Positions 53,200 to 61,728 of a stretch of 64,000 nt of DNA are shown in pieces. Made by a program: the position numbers and the translations under genes. The stretch comes from Bacillota bacterium. Its GTDB lineage: Bacteria; Bacillota; Clostridia; Acetivibrionales; DTU013. The notes beneath the pieces are model-generated. The model had not been told where the DNA came from and did no database searches. It was given only the letters and a program-made list of their open reading frames with translations. Location: contig JAEYOM010000004.1 of assembly GCA_023411715.1 (NCBI GenBank), forward strand, positions 1-64,000, read 5' to 3'. Position 1 is the stretch's first letter, and each line of letters starts with the position of its first letter.

Positions 53200-53985
53200 T
53201 CATCTATTGCATTCCAGATACTTCTTTACCAATGGTATTACCTCTTTAGGATTTTCCCATAAAGGAAACCCGCCTGCATCTGGGATAACTTTCCTATCAA
53301 CGAATTTTAATGATTCTTCTAGCATGTCAGCAATTTGTCTAAATTCATCAAGATCATATATCCCATTATAGATTAATACGGACTGAGTAATGTATTTGAG
53401 TTGAGAGTAAACCTCCGGTGCAGGTTTTGGTGTTAATTCACATAACCAGGGCCTTCCAGTGAAATCATTCACTAATTCCTTCTGTCCTTTTGCATCAGTT
53501 TCTTCTTTATGGGTTTGCATATAAGAATACCAGTCTGCATTCTCAAGCCAATCGTTAATTGCTTTTTGAACACCTTCTGCTTTTGCAATGTTTTTTGCTC
53601 TTGTAATAAGTTCGTTTGTCCTTTTCATTTTAATATCTGGAATTACCGCACCTTCTAAGATTAACAATCCGATTAACTCTGGACGTTTAACTGCTATTGC
53701 TAATCCTACACCAGTTCCAGTATGCGTTGCCCAATAATATGTGTTTTTAATCTGCTCTCTATCTAAAACTTCAATAACATCCTCAGTATATTCAAAACTT
53801 CCATACGGTCCACTAATCCCAGCAGAAGTACCATGTCCTCTCAAATCAATAAGTAGAAGATTAAAATCATCTGCAAATTCAGTTATAGCATAATTAAAGT
53901 AATTACTGTTTTGAGTGAAACCATGTACCAATGTTAACCATGGCTTATTTTCATTTTCAGTTGAAACTATTTTGTATTTTATCAT
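53200..53985 (-). CDS. Alpha/beta-hydrolase fold protein lacking the triad
   Basis: A 261-residue protein with a clear alpha/beta-hydrolase fold: 'LTLVHGFTQNSNYF' oxyanion region, 'LLLIDLRGHGTS', 'VLIYNGIYD' and 'GGFPLWENPKEV'. The nucleophile elbow, normally GxSxG, reads THTGTG, so Ser is replaced by Thr. The catalytic His, normally in GHFP, is Gly. It is probably non-hydrolytic, or uses another residue. ATG 53985 follows AAGGGGAC. Confidence 0.82.
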   Translation of the reverse strand: MIKYKIVSTENENKPWLTLVHGFTQNSNYFNYAITEFADDFNLLLIDLRGHGTSAGISGPYGSFEYTEDVIEVLDREQIKNTYYWATHTGTGVGLAIAVKRPELIGLLILEGAVIPDIKMKRTNELITRAKNIAKAEGVQKAINDWLENADWYSYMQTHKEETDAKGQKELVNDFTGRPWLCELTPKPAPEVYSQLKYITQSVLIYNGIYDLDEFRQIADMLEESLKFVDRKVIPDAGGFPLWENPKEVIPLVKKYLECNR

Positions 53986-54081
53986 TCTTCTGTCCCCTTT
54001 AAATACTACAAAAACTTTCCCAAAAATAAGCGCCTGGATGGCGCATGTTTTTGCGACCAATTTCACTTAACTCTTAGGATC

Positions 54082-54153
54082 GCATATGAAGTTGAGCCAA
54101 AACATTGCCAAGAATCAGTCGATTGAACTGACACCTGGCTCAATTTCATATGC
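54082..54153. repeat. Inverted repeat, possible transposon end or hairpin
   Basis: GCATATGAAGTTGAGCCA (54082-54099) and TGGCTCAATTTCATATGC (54136-54153) match at 17 of 18 positions when one is inverted. It lies in a 700-bp gap that also contains an IS91-like remnant. Confidence 0.7.
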
Positions 54154-54370
54154 AATTCAGTTGAACGAATCCCTTGATACTTTCTATGGGGATTCAATAT
54201 ATCCAATACTTCTGTGGATTAATGTTTAAATTACCTGACTTATCCTATTTTATTACACTTTATTCCTTTTAGCAATTAAGCTTTATCTTTATTAAGGTCA
54301 CAAGGTAGCTTAAGAAAGACAAAAATCTGCCATATCTTGATTTCACCACTAAAAAAGGGCACACGAATCC

Positions 54371-54548
54371 CTATGCATGTCCTCCAAAACGGGATGTCCA
54401 GCATTTTTCTATGGCATCCATTGCCTTTAAATGATGCAGTGGCAATCGATGATTTTTTCTGTATTCCTCTCCATATTCACGGAAAATATCTGCCACTTCA
54501 CTCATTGCCACATGCCATGACACTTTCCAACGGGCTTGATAGCTTCAC
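54371..54548 (-). pseudogene. Fragment of an IS91-like transposase
   Basis: The frame reads 'KVSWHVAMSEVADIFREYGE', 'EYRKNHRLPLHHLKAMDAIE' and 'TSRFGGHA', then TAG. This resembles the N-terminus of IS91-type transposases just before their zinc-finger region. No downstream transposase sequence is seen, so only a stump remains. The rest of the gap (53986-54777) contains no other recognisable gene. Confidence 0.6.
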
Positions 54549-54777
54549 TGAGTCCTGTTGGGCTATGTGTAGGTATACCGTTATATATTATGGTAAACCA
54601 TTCGTCAAGAATACAAATTGACAGACTGCTAATTGATGGGCAACATACTCGATATTGGTATCTTATATAATCATATCCCATTGCTGATATTATAAAAAAT
54701 ACCACCCAATCAATTTCGGATGGTATTTTCATATACGGCTTTTTTATTGTAATTTCTACTAACTTCACTTTAAAATC

Positions 54778-55581
54778 TCAGCTGACCTTCATCTCCAGGC
54801 GCAGCTTGTCTGCGACCATTGCTATGAATTCGGAATTGGTGGGCTTGCCCTTGCCGATGCTGACAGTGTAGCCGAATAATGAATCTATAGCATCTATCTG
54901 GCCTCTGCTCCAGGCAACTTCTATCGCATGCCTTATCGCTCTTTCAACACGGCTCGGAGTAGTGTTGTATTCACGTGCGATCGACGGGTAAAGCTGTTTG
55001 GTAATGGAGTTGATGATATCGAGATCCTTGACTACCATCATGATTGCATCGCGCAGATACTGGTAACCTTTAATATGTGCGGGGACACCTATCTCATGCA
55101 TTATGTTCGTGACTTCAACCTCGAGATTCCTCTGAACGGGAACGTGGTACGAGGATTTTGTCTCCATCATATGTTCGGATCTGATAACGGAATTGTGGTT
55201 GGAATCCTTCAGTTGCCTTATACGAGAAACAAGTACGTCCATGTCGAACGGTTTTACTATATAATACTCTGCTCCGAGTGCAAGAGCCCTTTGCGTGATT
55301 TTATCCTGTCCGACAGCTGAAAGTACTATGAACAGCGGACGCTTCTTAAGCTGAACGGCTCTCAGTTTCTCCAATACTCCCAATCCGTCAAGATGCGGCA
55401 TTATAATATCTAGTATGGCAATATCCGGCATCCTTTCGGTGATCAGGTCGCAAGCTTCATTACCGTCCTTCGCCATACCGACGACTTCAATATCGCCCTG
55501 ACTGTTAAGGTATTCGCAAAGAATATCACTAAATTCTTTATTGTCATCTGCTATGACAATTTGTATTTTTCTTTCCAGCAA
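54778..55581 (-). CDS. spo0A: Master regulator of sporulation, Spo0A
   Basis: A 267-residue response regulator. The receiver domain (about residues 5-125) has the acidic pocket 'IADDNKEF', the phosphorylated Asp58 in 'IAILDIIMPHLDG' and Lys in 'YYIVKPFDMDV'. The C-terminal Spo0A DNA-binding domain follows, with 'ARE YNTTPSRVERAIRHAIEV'-type helix. The start is TTG at 55581, seven bases after GGAGGGGG; no ATG is better placed. It follows spoIVB, the usual clostridial and bacillary order, with a terminator between them. Confidence 0.97.
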   Translation of the reverse strand: MLERKIQIVIADDNKEFSDILCEYLNSQGDIEVVGMAKDGNEACDLITERMPDIAILDIIMPHLDGLGVLEKLRAVQLKKRPLFIVLSAVGQDKITQRALALGAEYYIVKPFDMDVLVSRIRQLKDSNHNSVIRSEHMMETKSSYHVPVQRNLEVEVTNIMHEIGVPAHIKGYQYLRDAIMMVVKDLDIINSITKQLYPSIAREYNTTPSRVERAIRHAIEVAWSRGQIDAIDSLFGYTVSIGKGKPTNSEFIAMVADKLRLEMKVS

Positions 55582-55725
55582 TCAAATTCCCCCTCCAAAT
55601 TCATTCATGACAGCTTCATATGATGTCACCATTTTATTTTAGTTTGGAATTTTTATCAAGTATTATTTTATCTATAATTCCATATATTGATTGCTTATTA
55701 GTTATTTTTTATGCTTTTATATGAA

Positions 55726-55751
55726 GAAAAGGCTTATTATAAGCCTTTTCA
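55726..55751 (-). terminator. Terminator between spoIVB and spo0A
   Basis: On the minus strand AAAAGGCTTATAATAAGCCT folds into a perfect hairpin followed by TTTTC, between the repeat array and spo0A. Confidence 0.72.
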
Positions 55752-55834
55752 CTTTTTACATCAATCTGTGATTTTTGTATTATATGTCTGTAATTACATT
55801 TGATAATTTCCTTGTTTCACCAGTTTATTTCCTA

Positions 55835-55951
55835 CTAAACATCCTATATGGATGTTTTAGCGGAAATCCGCGCCTTATGGCGCTAAACATCCTCTTTGAA
55901 TGTTTTAGCGGAAATCCGCGCCTTAGGGCGCTAAACATCCTATATGGATGT
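55835..55951 (-). repeat. 48-bp tandem repeat containing the spoIVB stop codon
   Basis: A 48-bp unit starting CTAAACATCC on the plus strand is present 2.4 times, with period exactly 48. Each unit contains the small hairpins ACATCCTATATGGATGT and GCGGAAATCCGC. The last copy supplies the final codons and TAG stop of spoIVB. Confidence 0.9.
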
Positions 55952-57226
55952 ATTTTTCAGCATGGTTTCAATAAATATCCCATAACCTCTTGTCGGGTCG
56001 TTTACAAGGACATGCGTCACGGCTCCGATGATCTTTCCATTTTGTATGATAGGGCTGCCCGACATCCCCTGTACTATCCCCCCTGTCGTACTGAGCAGAC
56101 GCTGGTCCGTTACCTTTATGATCATGCCTTTTGAACCATTGAGGTTCTGCCTGGAAACCTTCTGGATCATGATATCGTATTCTTCAATCTTTTTGCCGTC
56201 AATATTTGATAGGATAGTTGCAGGACCTTCTGTGATCTCCGCCCTGACACCTACAGGATAGAGCTTCCCCGGTATTCTCGCAACAGAACCCCGGTTGATC
56301 TTGCCATAAATGCCGATATTGCTGTTTGTTTGTATAACGCCAAGCTTTGTGCCTTCCGAAAATATGCCTTTCAGTTCACCCGGATCGCCCTGCGTTCCTT
56401 TTTTTATACCCAAAATGCTCGACTCCATTATTTCGCCCGATTCCACCGACATAAGCGTGCCTGTGTCTATATCGGTGATTCCGTGCCCGAGCGCACCGAA
56501 CCTTCCGGTGTTCATATCGTAATAAGTAAGCGTGCCTATACCGGCCGTACTGTCCCTTACCCAAAGTCCGATGTGATATTTATTATCATCCGAAGACATT
56601 ACCGGCGAAACCATTGCGTCAACAGTATCATTACCTGAGCTGTAACAAATTTTCAACGGCTGCCCGTCACTCTGCTCAATAATATCTATCAATTCTTCGA
56701 CACTTGCGATAAGCTTGTCATTGACTGAAACGATTTTATAACCGGGCCTTATTCCGCTGTTTCTTACAGGGATTATCTTCTGGCCGTTGTTTACGACGTC
56801 GGAAATACCTATTACGAGTATGCCGTCTAGCTTTATCTTGACGCCTATGGTATTACCGCACGCTACGACCTGTTTGTTCGATACTATATCGACATTTATC
56901 GTCTTTACCGGCAGAACACCGAAAAAGCGCAAATTAAGCTTTACACTGCCTCCTCTGTCCGAACTGATGGATACAGGTTCAGAAATACCGATTGGATTAT
57001 TTGAAGATTCGAGGTTTTCGCCATTAATTTCAATAATGCCTTCCGTATCGGCTTTTATGCTGATAGGGAAAATACTGTCTATATTATAGGTATATTCTTC
57101 CCCTTCTATCAGTATCATCTCGCCCGGTACGGTTAGCTGGACCTTTATATAAGATACTGCTATCGCAGTAAGGGCTGAAATTGCCAAAACAACCAGTGCT
57201 TTCCTCAAAAATGTCAGTTTCCTCAT
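55940..57226 (-). CDS. spoIVB: SpoIVB serine peptidase, sigma-K checkpoint signal
   Basis: A 428-residue forespore-secreted peptidase that signals to the pro-sigma-K processing complex. It has an N-terminal membrane/signal segment, a PDZ domain at about residues 130-200 ('VRNSGIRPGYKIVSVNDKLI') and the SpoIVB peptidase domain, with His in 'GALGHGITDID' and the nucleophile Ser in 'GGIVQGMSGSPIIQNG'. The last residues, TSI, and the stop come from a tandem repeat. Between recN and spo0A, as expected. Confidence 0.96.
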   Translation of the reverse strand: MRKLTFLRKALVVLAISALTAIAVSYIKVQLTVPGEMILIEGEEYTYNIDSIFPISIKADTEGIIEINGENLESSNNPIGISEPVSISSDRGGSVKLNLRFFGVLPVKTINVDIVSNKQVVACGNTIGVKIKLDGILVIGISDVVNNGQKIIPVRNSGIRPGYKIVSVNDKLIASVEELIDIIEQSDGQPLKICYSSGNDTVDAMVSPVMSSDDNKYHIGLWVRDSTAGIGTLTYYDMNTGRFGALGHGITDIDTGTLMSVESGEIMESSILGIKKGTQGDPGELKGIFSEGTKLGVIQTNSNIGIYGKINRGSVARIPGKLYPVGVRAEITEGPATILSNIDGKKIEEYDIMIQKVSRQNLNGSKGMIIKVTDQRLLSTTGGIVQGMSGSPIIQNGKIIGAVTHVLVNDPTRGYGIFIETMLKNTSI

Positions 57227-57301
57227 TGTTCAACCTCCTGCAAGTAAGTTAACCTTTTACAAAATCATTTATTCAAACAAATAAATGAACAGGAGGTAAA
57301 A

Positions 57302-57424
57302 ATGAATAGAAGAAAGAAAATCCGGCGATTAGCCGGATTAATCTGTCATTATCTTTGTATTTCAAGCTTTATTTATATTTTTTGCACTATTTATCATCTC
57401 TTCTGCATATTTCAGAGATGTTGA
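57302..57424 (+). CDS. Possible 40-residue peptide antisense to the recN end
   Basis: An ATG at 57302 stands five bases after a perfect AGGAGG and opens a 40-codon frame: basic N-terminus (NRRKKIRRL), then a hydrophobic, Cys-rich helix (CISSFIYIFCTIYHLFCIF). It overlaps the recN terminator and 3' end on the other strand. The site is strong, but no homolog or promoter is known to me, so this is tentative. Confidence 0.35.
   Translation: MNRRKKIRRLAGLICHYLCISSFIYIFCTIYHLFCIFQRC
57316..57343 (-). terminator. Terminator after recN
   Basis: On the minus strand AATCCGGC and GCCGGATT pair around TAATC and are followed by TTCTTTCTT. Confidence 0.75.
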
Positions 57425-59080
57425 TGATGATTCTGAACCGCCTATCAGTCTCGCTATCTCCTTTATCTTTTTGCTCTTGTCCAGCAACTCCACAGTCGTC
57501 CTTGTATCGTTCTCTCCCGATATTTTTTCAATCAGGTAATGACTGCCCGCCATACATGCGATTTGAGCAAGATGCGTTACACAGATCACCTGATGCCCCT
57601 TTGAAATGTACAAAAGCTTTTCGCCAACCTTTTGTCCGGCTTTACCGCTTATTCCGATATCGATCTCATCGAAGATCATTGTAGGTATTTTATCTACTTC
57701 GGCCAGTATCGTCTTGATCGCCAGCATGATCCTTGACATTTCACCGCCTGATGCTATCTTTGCAAGGGGCTTCAATGGCTCGCCGGCATTAGCTGAGATA
57801 AGGAATTCCACCCTGTTGAGGCCGTTTTGCGTATATTTCCTCCAGCCATGGGCTCCGGCTGCATCATCAAATTGTATTTCCGCCTTGAATCTGGCTCTTT
57901 TCATCTCAAGATCGTCAAGCTGCCGGCCTATTCTTTCCTCAAGCAGTGATGCAGCTTTCTTCCGCTCATCGTCCAATCTCAGCGACATTTCATAAAGCTG
58001 CCTGTCCAGTTCCGCCTGCCTGTTTCTCAAAAGATTGGCGGTTTCTTCACTCTTTTCCATCTCGCTCAGTTGTTCCTGAGCCGCATCACAGAATTGCTGG
58101 ACTTCCTCTATGGAAGAGCCGTACTTCCTCTTCAGTCTGTACAGAAGATCAAGCCGTTCCTCAATTTCTTCGAGCTGGGCCGGATCATATTCCGTGTTTT
58201 CAATGTTTTTCCTTATATCTGCAGTCAGGTCATCCAACTGATATATGATATCCTGGAGGCGTTTGCGCAATTCTTCAAATTCATCCTCGAGCCTCGAGAC
58301 AGATCCCAGTTGTGTAAGCGCCTCATTCATATTATCGGCTGCCGGTCTCCTTCCGGATTCCCCGGATGAAAGCAGCCCATACGCCACGGAAAGCGCCTCT
58401 GATATTTTTTCCGAATTCGCCAGGAGTGTTTTTTGTTTGTTCAGCTCTTCCTCCTCGCCCGGTTTCAACTTGGCCTTTTTTATCTCATCAATCTGGAATT
58501 TGAGAAGATCCATCTTTCTTTCGCGTTCGCCGGGATCCCCCGACAGAGCCTTCAGCTTTGCCCTGACTTCCCTGTACTGTTCCAGAAGCGTCGTATATTC
58601 GCGTCTTATCGATTGGATAGTGTCGCCTCCGAATGAATCCAGCAGATCGATGTGGCTTTCCACTCTGAGCAGCGACTGGTTGTCATGCTGCCCGTGCAGG
58701 TCGATCAGGCGCTCGCCCAGCGACTTCAGCAAAGATGCCGCCACAAGCCTTCCGTTGACCCTGCATGTATTTCTGCCCGATTGGGTGAGTTCCCTGGAAA
58801 GTATCAAAGTACCGTCTTCTTCAGGATCAATGCCCATTTCGCCGAGAATATCTCCGACCTTGTTTGCGTCCGACTGGAAAACAGCTTCAACGACAGCCTT
58901 GTCAGAGCCCGTCCTTATGATATCCTTTGAGACCCTGTCACCGAGGACTGCATTGATGGAATCGATAATTATTGATTTTCCGGCTCCTGTCTCACCGGTA
59001 AGTATGTTAAGACCGGAGCCAAGTTCAATATTGACCTCATCTATTAGAGCGATATCCCGAATGTTCAGCTGTAAAAGCAT
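57362..59080 (-). CDS. recN: DNA repair protein RecN
   Basis: A 572-residue SMC-like ATPase of double-strand-break repair: Walker A 'LTGETGAGKSIIID', a long central coiled coil, and the C-terminal signature and Walker B 'KIASGGEMSRIMLAIKTILA', 'MIFDEIDIGIS'. It follows argR with a 32-bp gap. In contrast to dinB and the ycaQ-like gene, I see no LexA box directly upstream; it appears to be read from the argR side. Confidence 0.96.
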   Translation of the reverse strand: MLLQLNIRDIALIDEVNIELGSGLNILTGETGAGKSIIIDSINAVLGDRVSKDIIRTGSDKAVVEAVFQSDANKVGDILGEMGIDPEEDGTLILSRELTQSGRNTCRVNGRLVAASLLKSLGERLIDLHGQHDNQSLLRVESHIDLLDSFGGDTIQSIRREYTTLLEQYREVRAKLKALSGDPGERERKMDLLKFQIDEIKKAKLKPGEEEELNKQKTLLANSEKISEALSVAYGLLSSGESGRRPAADNMNEALTQLGSVSRLEDEFEELRKRLQDIIYQLDDLTADIRKNIENTEYDPAQLEEIEERLDLLYRLKRKYGSSIEEVQQFCDAAQEQLSEMEKSEETANLLRNRQAELDRQLYEMSLRLDDERKKAASLLEERIGRQLDDLEMKRARFKAEIQFDDAAGAHGWRKYTQNGLNRVEFLISANAGEPLKPLAKIASGGEMSRIMLAIKTILAEVDKIPTMIFDEIDIGISGKAGQKVGEKLLYISKGHQVICVTHLAQIACMAGSHYLIEKISGENDTRTTVELLDKSKKIKEIARLIGGSESSSTSLKYAEEMINSAKNINKA

Positions 59081-59112
59081 ATGACCCCCCGAGACCCAAT
59101 ACTTGAAATAGC

Positions 59113-59562
59113 TTATTTGATCATTTTGCTGAGCTTGTTTACAAGTTCCTCCGCAATTTTTTCAGCCCTGCAGACTATCATGATCGTATCGTCGCCAGCT
59201 ATCGTCCCGACTATCTCGGTCCATTTCAGCGTATCTACGGCTGACGCAGACGCTTGAGCCATACCGGGCAGCGTTTTAACGATCACGATATTATTTGCGT
59301 AATCGCAGCTTACGAAAGATTCGGTAAAAATGGTGAGAAGCTTGTTGGTAATGGAAGTTTCACTGTGCGATATCGGAGCATATTTGTAATGCTCGTCGTC
59401 GACCATTACCTTTATAAGCCTCAGTTCCTTTATATCTCTGGAGACAGTGGCCTGTGTAACATCCATACCGTTCTCCTTGAGTTTTTCCGCAAGCTCTTCC
59501 TGTGTCTCTATCTGATATCTCTCGATCAACTCAAGTATTTTCGCGTGTCTGCTGTATTTCAT
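59113..59562 (-). CDS. argR: Arginine repressor ArgR
   Basis: A 149-residue regulator: N-terminal winged helix ('QEELAEKLKENGMDVTQATV', 'SRDIKELRLI') and C-terminal hexamerisation/arginine-binding domain ('IVKTLPGMAQASASAVD', 'TIAGDDTIMIVCR'). It overlaps the nadK stop by 32 bp. Conserved in this position in many Firmicutes. Confidence 0.95.
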   Translation of the reverse strand: MKYSRHAKILELIERYQIETQEELAEKLKENGMDVTQATVSRDIKELRLIKVMVDDEHYKYAPISHSETSITNKLLTIFTESFVSCDYANNIVIVKTLPGMAQASASAVDTLKWTEIVGTIAGDDTIMIVCRAEKIAEELVNKLSKMIK

Positions 59563-60433
59563 CTCTTTTCAGACTCTCTCCTCTATAATATATTTTGGTT
59601 CTGAGTACATTAAAGAAATTCCTGGATTTCATTTTTATAAGTTTTATCGAATACGGCGACCTTTTGACTTCGATCCTGTCGCCTCCCCTTACCTCATGAT
59701 CGTCCTGTCCGTCGCATGTGACCATTGCCGTATGCTGGTAGTCTTCACCGATCATGGCGCCTATCACACTGTCCGGTTTGGTTACGAAAGACCTGGAATA
59801 AAGGATATGAGGACATATCGGCGTGATGAGCATCAAATCCGTATCCGGCTCTACAATTGGACCGCCGGCGGACAGCGAGTAGGCTGTCGAACCAGTGGGA
59901 CTTGAAATGATAAGTCCGTCGCCCGGGAACGAATCGACAAAAACATCATTTATATACGCTTTGACATGTAAAATCCGTGAGACCGCTCCTCTGGCAATAA
60001 CAACGTCGTTTAGCGCAAAATCCCTTTCCGGTTCTCCGTCCTGGCGGTATATCACGGTATCGAGCATCATTCTTTTCTCGACTTCGTACATGCCGGAAAA
60101 AAGCTGGTCTACAGCCCGGTCAATATCTTTTCTGTCCACTTCCGTTAAAAATCCAAGGTTGCCAAGATTTATACCAAGTATCGGTATGTCTTTCGAGTAA
60201 AGCCTTCTGGCGGCCTTCAGGAAGGTACCGTCCCCTCCCAGGCAGACAATGATCTCACTGTTGTTTATCAAGCTGTCCTCTTCACCACATGGCATACCGA
60301 CGCCGCATTTTTCCGAAAGAGCATCGGACATCATGGCGCTGCCGCCTTTTTTGATTATACTTTCGGCGAGCTGCCGGGTATATGTAAATTCCGTATCACG
60401 ATCAGCGTTTGTAATGATACCGATCTTTTTCAT
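59531..60433 (-). CDS. nadK: NAD kinase
   Basis: A 300-residue kinase that makes NADP from NAD. The GGDG motif is in 'VCLGGDGTFLKAAR', the NE/D region in 'LGINLGNLGFLTEV', and 'SSPTGSTAYSLSAGGPIV' is the glycine-rich substrate loop. ATG 60433 is preferred to the GTG at 60439, which sits on the GAGGTG site. Between tlyA and argR. Confidence 0.95.
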   Translation of the reverse strand: MKKIGIITNADRDTEFTYTRQLAESIIKKGGSAMMSDALSEKCGVGMPCGEEDSLINNSEIIVCLGGDGTFLKAARRLYSKDIPILGINLGNLGFLTEVDRKDIDRAVDQLFSGMYEVEKRMMLDTVIYRQDGEPERDFALNDVVIARGAVSRILHVKAYINDVFVDSFPGDGLIISSPTGSTAYSLSAGGPIVEPDTDLMLITPICPHILYSRSFVTKPDSVIGAMIGEDYQHTAMVTCDGQDDHEVRGGDRIEVKRSPYSIKLIKMKSRNFFNVLRTKIYYRGESLKRDEIQQTRENT

Positions 60434-60509
60434 CCACACCTCAGCTTAAAGCATGCTTTTTATTTTCTTTTACATTATATCGTATAATAATACAGAAGAC
60501 AAATTCGAT

Positions 60510-61319
60510 TTAGAGTTCCACGTGCGATTGCTTAACTGTATTGTCGATTTCAGGCAATATTTCCCCAATGTCCCTGGTTCCGGCTCCAAACGACAGGTAG
60601 CACAGATATTCTATGTTACCCTCAGGCCCTTTAATCGGCGAGTATGTTATGCCTTTTACTCCAAAACCAACCCCTATGGCAAAAGATACGATCTCTTCCA
60701 CGACCTGGCGATGGATTGCAATGTCCCTGACCACGCCATGCTTGCCCACCTTGTCCCTGCCTGCTTCAAACTGCGGCTTTATCAGACAGAGCACCTCTCC
60801 GGCAGCCTGATTCAATAGTTGTTTTACTGCCGGCAGGACTATTTTCAAAGAAATGAAAGAAACATCTATGGAGGCAAAATCGACAGCCATGCCGATATCC
60901 TCCGGTTTTACATAACGGATGTTGGTCCTTTCCAGATTCAGTACGCGTTCGTCGTTCCTGAGCTGCCAGGCCAGCTGTCCATAGCCTACATCTATTGCAA
61001 CGACCTTTTCTGCCCCGTTCTGGAGCATGCAGTCGGTAAACCCGCCTGTGGAGGCCCCGACATCCATCGTTTTTTTGCCTTTGAGATCTATCCCGAAGAA
61101 ATTGATAGCCTTGTCCAGTTTCAAGCCGCCCCTGCTTACGAAAGGGTTCGGATTCTTCCTGATCTCTATTTCGGAATCCGCATGATAAATGCTCCCCGGT
61201 TTGTCCGCGCGCTCGCCGTTTACATAGATCAAGCCGGCCATGATAGAGGTCTTCGCTCTCTCCCGGCTTTCGAACAAACCTTTTTGTACAAGCAGCACGT
61301 CAAGCCTTTCTTTTTCCAA
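60510..61319 (-). CDS. tlyA: TlyA-family rRNA 2'-O-methyltransferase
   Basis: A 269-residue protein with an N-terminal S4 domain ('RLDVLLVQKGLFESRERAKT') and a FtsJ-like SAM domain ('KTMDVGASTGGFTDCMLQNG', 'DFASIDVSFISLKIVLPAVK'). TlyA modifies 16S and/or 23S rRNA. It lies between dxs and nadK, separated from dxs by a repeat-rich 400-bp gap. Confidence 0.92.
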   Translation of the reverse strand: MEKERLDVLLVQKGLFESRERAKTSIMAGLIYVNGERADKPGSIYHADSEIEIRKNPNPFVSRGGLKLDKAINFFGIDLKGKKTMDVGASTGGFTDCMLQNGAEKVVAIDVGYGQLAWQLRNDERVLNLERTNIRYVKPEDIGMAVDFASIDVSFISLKIVLPAVKQLLNQAAGEVLCLIKPQFEAGRDKVGKHGVVRDIAIHRQVVEEIVSFAIGVGFGVKGITYSPIKGPEGNIEYLCYLSFGAGTRDIGEILPEIDNTVKQSHVEL

Positions 61320-61450
61320 GGTATTACCTCCAGATAGAACTTTTAGCTTTTAGCTTTTAACTCAAAATTTAACACTTGTGACTCTATACTCAATATTATC
61401 GCTTAACATTATTAAAATAATGATATTTACTATGACCTTTACGTACTAAT

Positions 61451-61684
61451 ACCTGCTGCGCCGGTTGATTAATATTGCATGAGTTTCGTGACCTGGAGCA
61501 TATTGATGAGGCATTGCCCAAGGAAAATATCTGTTTGAGCGAAGCATTCACATCTATGCTTCGCATTTTGTTTCATCTGTAACTATTTGCGGAGCAAATA
61601 GTATTGTTAAATTTTCCAACAGAGCCGAATCTATATGCTCCGGGAACGTAAACTCCGCAATAGGAATCAACCGGCGCAGCAGGT
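61451..61684. mobile_element. MITE-like element bounded by perfect 20-bp inverted repeats
   Basis: ACCTGCTGCGCCGGTTGATT (61451-61470) and its exact inverse (61665-61684) bound 194 bp that contain no gene but do contain two further palindromes (GCGAAGCA/TGCTTCGC and CTATTTG/CAAATAG). A third, diverged half-copy at 61713-61732 runs to the dxs stop codon. It could be a non-autonomous mobile element or a REP-type structure; no transposase is present and clear target-site duplications are not seen. Confidence 0.6.
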
Positions 61685-61728
61685 TATGACTGAGTTCATC
61701 TAGTGAGAGTCAAACCGGCGCAAGCAGG

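Noticed and set aside
54502..54768. 88-codon minus-strand open frame as a gene
   Set aside because: It has no ribosome binding site or recognisable domain, and it overlaps the IS91-like remnant in another frame.
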